The translations under genes and the position numbers were made by a program. From the NCBI RefSeq assembly GCF_000526315.1, contig NZ_JAFV01000001.1, positions 2,604,001-2,668,000 on the forward strand: DNA of 64,000 bases. Direction: 5' to 3'. Source of the stretch: Methylopila sp. 73B (GTDB lineage Bacteria > Pseudomonadota > Alphaproteobacteria > Rhizobiales > Methylopilaceae). This document shows positions 41,825 to 50,095 of the stretch, in pieces. The notes under the pieces were generated by a model. The model was not told the DNA's origin and made no database searches. It worked only from the letters and a program-made list of their open reading frames with translations. The stretch's first letter is position 1. Every line of letters starts with the position of its first letter.

Positions 41825-43531
41825 CTACGCGACGTCCGGGCCGCCAGCGGGCGGCTCCAGGGCGGGACGAGCCAGCAGATCGCCCTGGAGATAGGTGGCT
41901 CCCCAGGCGGTCAGCAACTCCGCCACCTCCTCGGTCTCGACCTGCTCCGCGACGGTCTCCAGCCCGAGCTCCCGGGCGAGCGCCAGCAGGGCGCGGACGA
42001 AGGCGGCGCTGTCGGCGGACGTCCCGAGATCCCGGACGAAGGAGCCGTCGATCTTGACGAGATCGACGCCCAGTTCGCGCAGCGCCTTGAACGAGGTGTG
42101 GCCGGTGCCGAAGTCGTCGATCGCGACGCGGACGCCGAACGCCCTGAGCTGCGCGACGAAGCGCCCCGTGACGGCGAGGTCGGCGATGGCGGCGGTCTCG
42201 GTGATCTCGACCATGAGCCGCGACGCCATGTCCGGCCGCAGCGTGAACCACGAGGTCAGCGCCTCGAGCCAGCTCTCATCGTTGGTGGTCGAGGCCGAGA
42301 TGTTCACCGCGAGATGGATCTGAGGGTTTTCGGCGAGCCGTCGAACCGCAAGGTCGAGCACCCGATGATCGAGCATGTGCACGATCTTCAGCTCCTCCGC
42401 CGCGCGCACATAGGCGCCGCCCGAGACGACCTCTCCGGATTCGGTGGTGATCCGCAGCAGCGCCTCGCTCCACACCGGGTCGCGCGCGCCGGCGCGGAAC
42501 ACCGGCTGGTAGGCCAGCGCCACCCGCCGGCTGCTCATCGCGGCGATCAGCTCGTCGGCGAGGCGCAGGTCGGCCCGGCGGGCCGCTTCCCGCTCGGGGT
42601 CCGGCGCGTATATCTGGAACCCGGTCGCGGTCCCGCTGGCGCGGGCGAGCGCCGTGCGCGCGCGGGCGATGAATTCGGCGCCGTCCCGGGCGTGACGCGG
42701 CGCGACCACGCCGCCGATCGCGACGCGCACCGCGATGGCGCCCGCGCCGGTGTCGATCGGCTCGTCGTGCACCGCCGCGATCAGCCGGCGTCCCACGACC
42801 TGCAGGTCGGCGGCGTCGCACTCCTGCAGCACGAGGCCAAAGGTCGAGGTCGAGAACCGGCCGAGGCTGTCGCCGCCGCGCATGGCGCCCCGAAGCCGCC
42901 GGGCGACGGCGACCAGCACCTGGTCGCCCACGTCGAAGCCGTAGGCGTCGTTGACGCCGCCGAGGTTCACGACGGAGGCCAGGACGAAGGAGGTCGAGGT
43001 CTGCATCCGCGCGCCCGCCGCAAGGGCGCTGGCGGCGATTTCCATGAGGCGCGGCCGCGCGAGCAGACCCGTGAGCGGGTCGAAGCGCGCGAGCGAGGCG
43101 GCCTGTTCGGCGCGCTCGTGATGGGCGCCCAACCGACGGATGACGCCCACGACTTCGGCCGGTCGTCCGTCGGCTCCCGCGCGCCAGCGGCCCCGGTCCT
43201 GGATCCAGAGGCGCTGCGCCCGGCCGCCGCGGAGCAGCGGATAGTCCACCTCGAACGGCACGCCCTCGCCGCTGTCGGCGCTCGCGGAGCCGAACACCGC
43301 CTCGCGGCGGGTGGTCAGCGCCTCGGGATCGAACAGGGCGGCGAAGGCGGTCTCGCTGTCGAGCCGCGTCGCAGCCGGGAGTTCGAGCAGGCCGTGCGGA
43401 TCGCCGATCCACCGTAGGTGGTCGGACGGCACGTCCCACACATAGGCGGCTTCGCCGACGGCCACGAGAATGTCGTCGACCGCGAGGCGGCCAAAGCTGG
43501 TCGCGCCTCCCGCGCCGATGTGCGTCGTCAT
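41825..43531 (-). CDS. EAL phosphodiesterase with degenerate GGDEF domain
   Basis: A 568-aa cyclic di-GMP phosphodiesterase. Order: a PAS-like N-terminus (about residues 15-135), a GGDEF-fold domain (about 140-300) whose active-site loop is FSTST in place of GGDEF and is therefore unlikely to make c-di-GMP, then an EAL domain (about 310-560). The EAL residues are present: EALLR, AVNIS, VEITETA, DDFGTGHTSF, KIDGSF, AEQVE, and QGDLLARP. There is no membrane segment. It lies next to the LOV kinase operon but 128 bases away, with its own promoter region upstream containing a CtrA box. Confidence 0.93.
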   Translation of the reverse strand: MTTHIGAGGATSFGRLAVDDILVAVGEAAYVWDVPSDHLRWIGDPHGLLELPAATRLDSETAFAALFDPEALTTRREAVFGSASADSGEGVPFEVDYPLLRGGRAQRLWIQDRGRWRAGADGRPAEVVGVIRRLGAHHERAEQAASLARFDPLTGLLARPRLMEIAASALAAGARMQTSTSFVLASVVNLGGVNDAYGFDVGDQVLVAVARRLRGAMRGGDSLGRFSTSTFGLVLQECDAADLQVVGRRLIAAVHDEPIDTGAGAIAVRVAIGGVVAPRHARDGAEFIARARTALARASGTATGFQIYAPDPEREAARRADLRLADELIAAMSSRRVALAYQPVFRAGARDPVWSEALLRITTESGEVVSGGAYVRAAEELKIVHMLDHRVLDLAVRRLAENPQIHLAVNISASTTNDESWLEALTSWFTLRPDMASRLMVEITETAAIADLAVTGRFVAQLRAFGVRVAIDDFGTGHTSFKALRELGVDLVKIDGSFVRDLGTSADSAAFVRALLALARELGLETVAEQVETEEVAELLTAWGATYLQGDLLARPALEPPAGGPDVA

Positions 43532-43626
43532 GCTCGCCCCCAGGCGCAGGAACAGGAATCGCCGGCTTGGAATCTGCCGACGTCTCTCTTAACTTTTCCG
43601 TCGTCGGCTGCCGACGCCGCCTGTGG

Positions 43627-43641
43627 TTAACATTAAGTTAA
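43627..43641. promoter_or_regulatory. CtrA box between the EAL gene and a small ORF
   Basis: TTAA (43627-43630), CATTAAG, TTAA (43638-43641): a perfect TTAA-N7-TTAA CtrA site in a strikingly AT-rich stretch of a GC-rich genome. It lies 96 bases upstream of the EAL start (minus strand) and 109 bases before the 43750 gene (plus strand), so it could control either or both. Confidence 0.6.
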
Positions 43642-43749
43642 ATTTTAGGTTGCGGACGGAAAAAACGACGCGCTCCATGCCTTGAGGCGGGCTCACGCGT
43701 TGGAGTGAGACGGCGAACGCGCCATGGCGGGCTTAGGGAGGCGACGCGG

Positions 43750-44103
43750 ATGTTGATGATCGCTGGTCCGGGTCGAGCCGAGCGGGCCGCACGCGCCACG
43801 CGGAAGCGCGGGGTCGATCCTGTCTCCTCCTCGCCGCGCGTCGAACCCGCGGCCGACGCCGCGTCCGCCTCCGACCGTCCCGACGCCGATTTCGCCGCCC
43901 GAGCGGAGTCGACACAGAAACGGTCGGGACCGGCGCCGCTTGGCCGGCCTTTCGCGCCGCTTGTCGCCCAGCTCATCGCCGGCGTCCTCGGCCTGCCGCA
44001 GACCCGCGCGCGCCGCCGGGCCGAGCCGGCCCACGCGACGCGGGCCTACAGCCGGAGAGCGGCCGACGCGCCCCGCGGGGCGCTTTTCGAAGCGAAGGCC
44101 TGA
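43750..44103 (+). CDS. Small hypothetical protein with a conserved C-terminal APQTRxRRR-type motif
   Basis: A 117-aa protein. The N-terminal part is low complexity (Ala/Arg/Ser/Pro), and the C-terminal block RPFAPLVAQLIAGVLGLPQT followed by RARRRAEPAHATRAY (residues about 72-106) looks like a module that recurs in small proteins of Hyphomicrobiales, so I take this as a real gene. Its function is unknown. The ATG at 43750 follows GGGAGGCGACGC. The divergent region upstream holds the CtrA box. The module's tyrosine/arginine end might bind a partner; inference. Confidence 0.7.
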   Translation: MLMIAGPGRAERAARATRKRGVDPVSSSPRVEPAADAASASDRPDADFAARAESTQKRSGPAPLGRPFAPLVAQLIAGVLGLPQTRARRRAEPAHATRAYSRRAADAPRGALFEAKA

Positions 44104-44144
44104 GAGCCGGCGTTTCCCTGGGGACGGAGCCGCCTCCAGCGCAT

Positions 44145-44174
44145 TTGCAACTCATTCAAGACTCCACCTATATG
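44145..44174 (+). promoter_or_regulatory. Sigma-70-like promoter upstream of leuC
   Basis: TTGCAA (44145-44150), 18-base spacer, TATATG (44169-44174). Good match to a vegetative promoter. The expected start of transcription falls at about 44181, next to the ATG of a small reading frame at 44182-44310. Confidence 0.4.
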
Positions 44175-44181
44175 ACGTGCC

Positions 44182-44310
44182 ATGAGCAGGCACGGATCCA
44201 GCATTGCCGCGCGTTCGACCGAGACCTTCGCGGGCCTCGCCGATCACGTGCGTCTGCCGTCGCGGTTCCACGCGCGCCTGTCGGCGATCAGCACGCGACT
44301 CCGGGGCTGA
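44182..44310 (+). CDS. Possible leaderless leader peptide ahead of leuC
   Basis: A 42-codon reading frame starting at the predicted transcription start: MSRHGSSIAARS then residues with four Leu in the second half, ending LRG and TGA at 44308. It lies 70 bases before leuC. It has no ribosome-binding site, so translation would be leaderless. It lacks a Leu run, so classic leucine attenuation is not evident. I list it as a candidate only; it may not be translated. Confidence 0.22.
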   Translation: MSRHGSSIAARSTETFAGLADHVRLPSRFHARLSAISTRLRG

Positions 44311-44379
44311 GACCCGACCCGCGCGCCGACGGCGCGACGCCACGTCCGTTCCGCATTCCAGAAGGCTTAGAGGCGCACC

Positions 44380-45789
44380 ATGTCCGCCGCTCCCAAGACC
44401 CTGTACGACAAGATTTTCGACGACCATGTCGTCGACCGGCAGCCCGACGGCTCCGTGCTGCTCTACATCGACCGCCACCTCGTCCATGAAGTGACGAGCC
44501 CGCAGGCTTTCGAGGGCCTGCGGATGACGGGCCGCAAGGTGCGCGCGCCGGAAAAGACGCTGGCCGTCGTCGACCACAACGTGCCGACCACCAGCCGGCT
44601 GCTGCCGAACCCCGATCCGGAAAGCGTCGCCCAGATCGCGGCGCTGGCCGAGAACACGCGCGAGTTCGGCATCGAGTACTACGACGAGTTCGACAAGCGA
44701 CAGGGTGTCGTCCACATCGTCGGCCCCGAGCAGGGCTTCACCCTGCCCGGCACGACGATCGTCTGCGGCGACAGCCACACCTCGACGCACGGCGCCTTCG
44801 GGGCGCTGGCGCACGGCATCGGCACCTCCGAGGTCGAGCACGTGCTCGCCACCCAGACGCTGATCCAGACCAAAGCCAAGAACATGCGCATCACGGTCGA
44901 CGGCAAGCTGCCGGAAGGCGTGGGCGCCAAGGACGTGATCCTCGCCATTATCGGCGAGATCGGCACCGCGGGCGGCACCGGCTACGTGATGGAGTACGCC
45001 GGCGAGGCGATCCGCGCGCTGTCGATGGAAGGCCGGATGACGGTCTGCAACATGTCGATCGAGGGCGGCGCCCGCGCCGGCATGATCGCGCCGGACGAGA
45101 CCACCTACGCCTATGTCGAGGGCCGCAAGCGCGCCCCGAAGGGCGAGGCCTGGGACGCCGCGCGCCGCTACTGGGAGACGCTCGTCTCCGACGAGGGCGC
45201 GCATTTCGACCGCGAAATCCGCCTCGACGGCGCCAACCTGCCGCCGATCGTGTCCTGGGGCACGAGCCCGCAGGACGTGGTGTCGATCACCGGCGTCGTG
45301 CCCGATCCGGACGCCGCGTCCGACGAGGGCAAGCGCGCGGCGATCAAGCGGGCGCTGGCCTACATGGGGCTGACCGCCGGCTCCAAGATCACCGACATCG
45401 CGCTCGACCGCGTGTTCATCGGCTCCTGCACCAACGGACGGATCGAGGACCTGCGGCAGGCGGCGAAGATGGTCGCCGGCAAGACCGTGAACGCCAACGT
45501 CGCGGCCATGGTGGTGCCGGGCTCGGGCCTCGTGAAGGAGCAGGCCGAGGCCGAGGGGCTGGACAAGATCTTCACCTCCGCCGGCTTCGAGTGGCGCGAG
45601 CCGGGGTGCTCGATGTGCCTCGCGATGAACCCCGACAAGCTGCGGCCCGAGGAGCGCTGCGCCTCCACGTCGAACCGCAACTTCGAGGGCCGTCAGGGCT
45701 TCAAGGGCCGCACCCATCTGGTGTCGCCCGCGATGGCCGCAGCCGCGGCGATCGCCGGCAGGTTCGTCGACATCCGCGAGTGGCGCTGA
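44380..45789 (+). CDS. leuC: 3-isopropylmalate dehydratase large subunit
   Basis: Large subunit of isopropylmalate isomerase (leucine pathway), an aconitase-family 4Fe-4S enzyme. The 469-aa length is exact for the family. Cluster cysteines are visible in GSCTNGR (about residue 348) and [10 protein letters not shown] (about 408-411). Other marks are [10 protein letters not shown] near residue 64 and [20 protein letters not shown] near 128. The small subunit (leuD) is not next to it. A promoter lies 206 bases upstream, and a small reading frame sits between. Confidence 0.96.
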   Translation: MSAAPKTLYDKIFDDHVVDRQPDGSVLLYIDRHLVHEVTSPQAFEGLRMTGRKVRAPEKTLAVVDHNVPTTSRLLPNPDPESVAQIAALAENTREFGIEYYDEFDKRQGVVHIVGPEQGFTLPGTTIVCGDSHTSTHGAFGALAHGIGTSEVEHVLATQTLIQTKAKNMRITVDGKLPEGVGAKDVILAIIGEIGTAGGTGYVMEYAGEAIRALSMEGRMTVCNMSIEGGARAGMIAPDETTYAYVEGRKRAPKGEAWDAARRYWETLVSDEGAHFDREIRLDGANLPPIVSWGTSPQDVVSITGVVPDPDAASDEGKRAAIKRALAYMGLTAGSKITDIALDRVFIGSCTNGRIEDLRQAAKMVAGKTVNANVAAMVVPGSGLVKEQAEAEGLDKIFTSAGFEWREPGCSMCLAMNPDKLRPEERCASTSNRNFEGRQGFKGRTHLVSPAMAAAAAIAGRFVDIREWR

Positions 45790-45814
45790 GGTCGACGCCG
45801 GCGCCGGCTCGTTC

Positions 45815-45930
45815 TTGTCCCGGCCTTGAGCCGGGACCCAGATGCGCGACGGTCGGGGACTCGCACGACCTCCGCGTTTCATTTGGAGAACGCAGCGCTT
45901 CTGTGTCCCGGCTCGAGGCCGGGACACAAA
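45815..45930. repeat. Intergenic palindromic repeat, family D (copy 2)
   Basis: TTGTCCCGGCCTTGAGCCGG at the left and CCCGGCTCGAGGCCGGGACA at the right, enclosing about 80 bases. Same family as 35158-35276. It sits between leuC and the GNAT gene. Confidence 0.78.
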
Positions 45931-45993
45931 AGCGGGCGTGTTCGAGCGTCCGTTTCGCCTGACCATCCACGCTCTCGTCACCGGAGCGCATCC

Positions 45994-46452
45994 GTGAGCC
46001 TTCGCACCCTCCCGCGCCTCGGCGTCGACGACGCGGGCCGGCTCGCGCCGCTGCTCGCGGCCTACTCCGCCGCGCTGCTGCATGAGGAGCCGGGCGCGCC
46101 GGACGAGGCCTACGCCCGCGCCCTGATCGACGACCACGTGGCGGAGATCGCCGGCGCCGAGCTCGACGGCCGGCTGGTGGGCTTCGCCGTGTACTACGAC
46201 CTTCCCGAAGCCATCTCCCGCCGCCGCGCCGGCCAGCTCGACGACCTCTACGTGGATCCTGCTTGCCGGGGCCGCGGCGTCGCTCAGGCGCTGCTGGAGC
46301 GGCTCGTCGCTCACGGCGAAACGCTGGGCTGGGTGCACCTGCGCTGGATGGTCCCGGATGGCAACCCCGCCGCCGCGCTCTACGACCGCCTCGCCGAACG
46401 CGCGCCGTGGCGCAACTACGTCATCCGGATCGACCGCTCCGTGCGCTGGTGA
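45994..46452 (+). CDS. GNAT family N-acetyltransferase
   Basis: A 152-aa GNAT-fold enzyme. The acetyl-CoA loop is LDDLYVDPACRGRGVAQALLERLVAHGE (about residues 79-106, with the CRGRGVAQ pyrophosphate motif), followed by LRWMVPDGNPAAALYDRLAE. The GTG at 45994 has GGAG at eight bases; reading back further runs through repeat DNA. The substrate is unknown. It stands alone, converging with the HD-GYP gene 28 bases on. Confidence 0.9.
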   Translation: MSLRTLPRLGVDDAGRLAPLLAAYSAALLHEEPGAPDEAYARALIDDHVAEIAGAELDGRLVGFAVYYDLPEAISRRRAGQLDDLYVDPACRGRGVAQALLERLVAHGETLGWVHLRWMVPDGNPAAALYDRLAERAPWRNYVIRIDRSVRW

Positions 46453-46480
46453 GCGGCGGAACTCGCGCGCGACCGGAACC

Positions 46481-47539
46481 CTACAGCGCGAGCGCCCCGA
46501 CCATCCGCTCGAAGGCGAACAGAACGCCGCGGTCGAGCTTGTCGCCCATGTCCCGCATGACGGCCAGCGCTTCCTTCGACGACATCCGCGCGCGGTAAGG
46601 ACGGCTCTCGATCAGGGCCGCGAAGATGTCGCAGACGGTGATGAAACGGACCACGTCCGGGATCGCGTCGCCCGCCAGCCCGTCGGGGTAGCCGCTGCCG
46701 TCGAGATACTCGTGGTGGCTGCGGACGATCGCCAGGAGTTCGGGCGAGACGTTTCCCTGCGCCAGCAGCACGGCGTGGCCGTTCGGGGCGTGGAGCCGCA
46801 TGATCGCCATCTCGTCGGGCGTCAGCGGGCCGGCCTTGTTCAGGATCTCCAGCGGCACGCCGACCTTGCCGATGTCGTGCAGCAGCGCGCCCTCGATCAC
46901 GCGCCGGCAGTCCCGCGGGGTGAAGCCGAGCGACTCGCTGAAGGCGGCGGCCAGCCCCGCCACCAGCAGCATGTGCTGATAGGTGACGTCGTCGAAACTC
47001 CAGACGGCGTCGAGCCAGCCGTGCAGGCCGACCTTCTCGAGGGTGCGGGTGACGTGGCGCCCGCCATCGAGCAGGCGCTCGACCGGCACGGGCCGCCTGT
47101 CCTCCGCGGCGTCCATCAGGCTCGCGAGCACGAAGCCGGCCTCGCGCGCGCCGCGACGGGCCGCGGCGGCGCGCCGGTCGTCCCCGTCCGAGGTCATCAC
47201 CCGCAACACGGCGCTGACCAGGACGTCGCGGGAGGCGTCGCTCGGGAGCACGACCGCCGCGCCGAGCGCCAGCGCCTGCACGTCCGCCCGCCGGCTCTCG
47301 TGCCGCATCAGAACGACCACCGGCGTCGCAGCGCGGTTCATGCCGTTCAGCGCCGCGCGCGCCATGGCGACCGAGGCCGTGTTGTCGAGAGCGATGTCCG
47401 TAACGATGGCGGCCGGCGTCTCGGCCGGCATCGGCTTGTGCGGCGCGGCCATGCGGCAACGGGAGATCAGCCCGAGATCGCGCTGCAGCCGTCGTCCTTC
47501 CGCCGGTCGATCGGTGAGAAGGACGATAGAGCCGCTCAT
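46481..47539 (-). CDS. HD-GYP domain protein with a degenerate receiver domain (paralog 2)
   Basis: A 352-aa protein, the same length as the paralog at 19055 and alignable over its whole length: both have LTDRP at the front, CRRVxEGALLHDIGKVGVPLEILNK-type HD motifs and HHEYLDGSGYPDGLAG. As in paralog 1, the receiver-like N-terminus lacks the acidic pair and the conserved Lys (VLPSDAS). The HD-GYP residues (HD, HHE, GYP) are intact, so c-di-GMP hydrolysis is expected. The ATG at 47539 has GGAG seven bases upstream. The sequence is more diverged in residues 90-160 than elsewhere. Confidence 0.9.
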   Translation of the reverse strand: MSGSIVLLTDRPAEGRRLQRDLGLISRCRMAAPHKPMPAETPAAIVTDIALDNTASVAMARAALNGMNRAATPVVVLMRHESRRADVQALALGAAVVLPSDASRDVLVSAVLRVMTSDGDDRRAAAARRGAREAGFVLASLMDAAEDRRPVPVERLLDGGRHVTRTLEKVGLHGWLDAVWSFDDVTYQHMLLVAGLAAAFSESLGFTPRDCRRVIEGALLHDIGKVGVPLEILNKAGPLTPDEMAIMRLHAPNGHAVLLAQGNVSPELLAIVRSHHEYLDGSGYPDGLAGDAIPDVVRFITVCDIFAALIESRPYRARMSSKEALAVMRDMGDKLDRGVLFAFERMVGALAL

Positions 47540-47672
47540 GGCGCTCGCTCCTACAGCCCTGGGCGGTCGCCGGCTGGCGTCGCGAAAGTGTGAACAGGCC
47601 GGCGCCAGGCCGCAAGTTCGCCCTCCGTCGAATGGCGCGTGCCGACTGGGCCCGTGAGCAGGGCTTGAAACC

Positions 47673-47713
47673 CTGAGGGACGCGCCCGTCTTCGCGATGG
47701 CCGCGTCCCTCAG
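47673..47713. terminator. Strong hairpin downstream of pckA
   Basis: Perfect 12-bp stem: CTGAGGGACGCG (47673-47684) with CGCGTCCCTCAG (47702-47713), loop 17 bases. It lies 17 bases after the pckA stop on the minus strand. Only a short U-run (GTTTC) follows, so it may be a terminator or an RNA-stability element. Confidence 0.5.
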
Positions 47714-47729
47714 CGAGGCCAAGAGGCGC

Positions 47730-49361
47730 TTACTCCGCGGCGGCCGCCACGTTGGCGAAGCCGCCGCCGACGCGTGGACCCGCCTCGCGGATCTCGGCGT
47801 CGACCTCGCTGAAGGCCTCGAAGTTCTTCTGGAACATGCGCGCCAGCTTGCGGGCGGCGCGGTCGTAGGCGGCGGGATCAGCCCAGGTGTCGCGCGGGCG
47901 CAGCAGCTTGGCCTCGACGCCGGGCACGTCGGTCGGCACGGCGAAGCCGAAGGTCGGGTCGACGTAGGTCTCGACGTCCTTCAGCGCGCCGCTGAGCGCC
48001 GCCGAGAGCAGCGCGCGGGTGGCGGCGATCGGCATCCGCCGGCCCTCGCCGTAGCCGCCGCCGGTCCACCCGGTGTTGACCAGCCAGCAGTCCACGCCGT
48101 GCTCGGCGATCAAGCTCTTCAGAAGCTCGCCGTAGACCTCGGGCCGGCGCGGCATGAAGGGCGCTCCGAAGCAGGTGGAGAAGGTCGCCTGCGGCTCGCT
48201 GACGCCGGTCTCGGTGCCGGCGACCTTCGCGGTGTAGCCGGAGAGGAAGTGGTGCATGGCCTGCGCCGGCGTGAGCCGCGCGATCGGCGGCATCACGCCG
48301 AAGGCGTCGGCGGTCAGCATGACCACGTTCTTTGGATGCCCGGCGCGGCCGCTGGCGTGGACGTTGCGCACGAAACGCAAGGGATAGGCCGCGCGGGTGT
48401 TTTCGGTGCGGGTCCCGTCGTCGAAATCCGGCTGGCGGGTGACCGGGTCGATCGCGACGTTCTCCAGCACCGCGCCGAAGCGGCGGATGGCGTTCGCGAT
48501 CTGCGGCTCGGCCTTGGGGTCGAGCCGGATGGTCTTGGCGTAGCAGCCGCCTTCGAAATTGAAGACGCCGTTGCGTCCCCAGCCATGCTCGTCGTCGCCG
48601 ATCAGGGCGCGCTCGGGATCGGCCGACAGCGTCGTCTTGCCCGTGCCCGACAGGCCGAAGAACACCGCGACGTCGCCGGCCTTGCCGACGTTCGCCGAGC
48701 AGTGCATCGGCATCACGTTGCGCTTCGGCAGCAGGTAGTTCAGCGCGGTGAAGACCGACTTCTTCATCTCGCCCGCATAGGCCGTGCCGCCGATCAGCAC
48801 AACGCCGCGGGCGAAGTCGATCGCGATCACCGTCTTGGAGCGAACGCCATGGCGCTCGGGATCGGCGTGGAAGCTCGGGACGTCGAGAATGGTGAGGTCC
48901 GGCCGGAACCGCGCGAGGTCCGAGCGCTCGGGCTCGATCAGCAGCGTGCGGATGAACAGCGAGTGCCAGGCGTATTCGGTGAACACCCGCACCTTGAGGC
49001 GGTTCGAGGGGTCCGCCCCGCCGTGAAGGTCCTGCGCGAACAGTTCGCGCCCCGCGACATGCGCGATGAAGTCGGCCTTGAGCAGGTCGAACTGCTCGGG
49101 CGTCAGCGCGCCCGCGTTGTCCCACCAGACCTCGTTCTCGGTCGCGGCGTCGCGGACGATGAACTTGTCCTTGGGCGAGCGGCCGGTGTGGGAGCCGGTT
49201 TCGGCGACGAGCGCGCCGGTGGCCGCCAGCGAGGCTTCGCCACGGCGGACCGCGCGCTCGACGAGCGCCGCCTCCGTCAGGTTCCAGTTGACTCCCGCCA
49301 GGCCCTCGAAGCCGAAGGCTTCAGCGCCGTGATCCGGGTTCCACTCTCCTGTCTGCCTCAC
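47730..49361 (-). CDS. pckA: Phosphoenolpyruvate carboxykinase (ATP)
   Basis: Turns oxaloacetate into phosphoenolpyruvate with ATP, for gluconeogenesis. The 543-aa protein carries the phosphate-binding loop [27 protein letters not shown] (about residues 235-261), [13 protein letters not shown] near residue 435 and RSPKDKFIV near residue 62. The GTG start at 49361 has AGGAGGA upstream. In rhizobia pckA is often regulated by ChvI; those genes are not adjacent here. A gluconeogenic enzyme fits a life on C1/C2 or organic acids. Confidence 0.97.
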   Translation of the reverse strand: MRQTGEWNPDHGAEAFGFEGLAGVNWNLTEAALVERAVRRGEASLAATGALVAETGSHTGRSPKDKFIVRDAATENEVWWDNAGALTPEQFDLLKADFIAHVAGRELFAQDLHGGADPSNRLKVRVFTEYAWHSLFIRTLLIEPERSDLARFRPDLTILDVPSFHADPERHGVRSKTVIAIDFARGVVLIGGTAYAGEMKKSVFTALNYLLPKRNVMPMHCSANVGKAGDVAVFFGLSGTGKTTLSADPERALIGDDEHGWGRNGVFNFEGGCYAKTIRLDPKAEPQIANAIRRFGAVLENVAIDPVTRQPDFDDGTRTENTRAAYPLRFVRNVHASGRAGHPKNVVMLTADAFGVMPPIARLTPAQAMHHFLSGYTAKVAGTETGVSEPQATFSTCFGAPFMPRRPEVYGELLKSLIAEHGVDCWLVNTGWTGGGYGEGRRMPIAATRALLSAALSGALKDVETYVDPTFGFAVPTDVPGVEAKLLRPRDTWADPAAYDRAARKLARMFQKNFEAFSEVDAEIREAGPRVGGGFANVAAAAE

Positions 49362-49563
49362 ATCGTCCTCCTACACGCTTGCCCCCGCGCGCCGCGTCTC
49401 CAGCGCGCCCATGGGAGAAACCAGCGAAAACCGGCGCGAACGTGACGGCGGCGGCTGTTTTGCCGCACAGGCCCCGCGTTCGGGCCCTTCTGATCGCGAT
49501 CTTCCTGCGACGATATCACGCCTTCCGTTGGGACGATCGGACGATTCTCCTCCGCGACGAGGG

Positions 49564-49812
49564 TCAGGCGGGCGTCGGTCCGCGGAAGTAGGGTTCGACC
49601 TCGCCCTTGAGCTTCAGCGTCATCGGCTTGCCGAACCGGTCGCGCGCGAGGCCGGCGGCGACGCGGATCCAGCCTTCGCTCACCGAGTATTCCTCGACGT
49701 TGGTCTTCTCGACGCCCTTGAAGCGGATGCCTACGCCGCGCTCGAGCGCCTCGGCGTCGTAGAACGGGCTGTCAGGATCGGTCGAGAGGCGGGCGGGCGG
49801 CGTGTCGGCCAT
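49564..49812 (-). CDS. DUF3297 family protein
   Basis: An 82-aa protein of DUF3297: RLSTDPDSPFYDAEALERGV (residues about 8-27), GIRFKGVEKTNVEEYSVSEGW (about 28-48), then GKPMTLKLKGEVEPYFR (about 61-77). Its function is unknown, and it is likely cytoplasmic. The ATG at 49812 is the usual start of the family. It lies upstream of pckA on the same strand with a gap of 202 bases, so cotranscription is uncertain. Confidence 0.88.
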   Translation of the reverse strand: MADTPPARLSTDPDSPFYDAEALERGVGIRFKGVEKTNVEEYSVSEGWIRVAAGLARDRFGKPMTLKLKGEVEPYFRGPTPA

Positions 49813-49991
49813 CGAAGGCGGCTCCGGAGAGGTTGCGAGACGCGGCGGACCATAGGCGCAGCGTTCCGTGGGGCCAAGCCTCTCTCGTTCTCTGCGCCGC
49901 GCCGATCGTTTCGGGCAAGCCAATCGCCGGGCGCCGACGCATGACGACCTTGCGCCGGCCACGCCGCAGCCTCGCCTCATTCGCGAACGAT

Positions 49992-50022
49992 CAATTCAAT
50001 GTTGCGTCGCAGCATTGAATTG
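49992..50022. promoter_or_regulatory. Long perfect palindrome upstream of the PHB-depolymerase-type gene
   Basis: A 31-base inverted repeat: arms CAATTCAATG (49992-50001) and CATTGAATTG (50013-50022), continuing inward through a T-G wobble and TGCG/CGCA to a single central T. The centre reads TTGC-GTC-GCAG, close to the CTGC-N3/4-GCAG pattern described for PhaR of Paracoccus. It lies 74 bases before the esterase start and 180 bases before the DUF3297 start on the other side. The AT-rich arms are out of place in this GC-rich genome. Confidence 0.55.
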
Positions 50023-50095
50023 TGCCCTGCGGCGCCCACCTGATCTCAGCGACGACGACGTCCCCCGGTCGTTGCGCCAAAAGACTGGATGCGCC

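Noticed and set aside
44152-46338. 728-codon minus-strand frame opposite leuC and the GNAT gene
   Set aside because: It is antisense to leuC, spans a palindromic repeat and encodes no domain.
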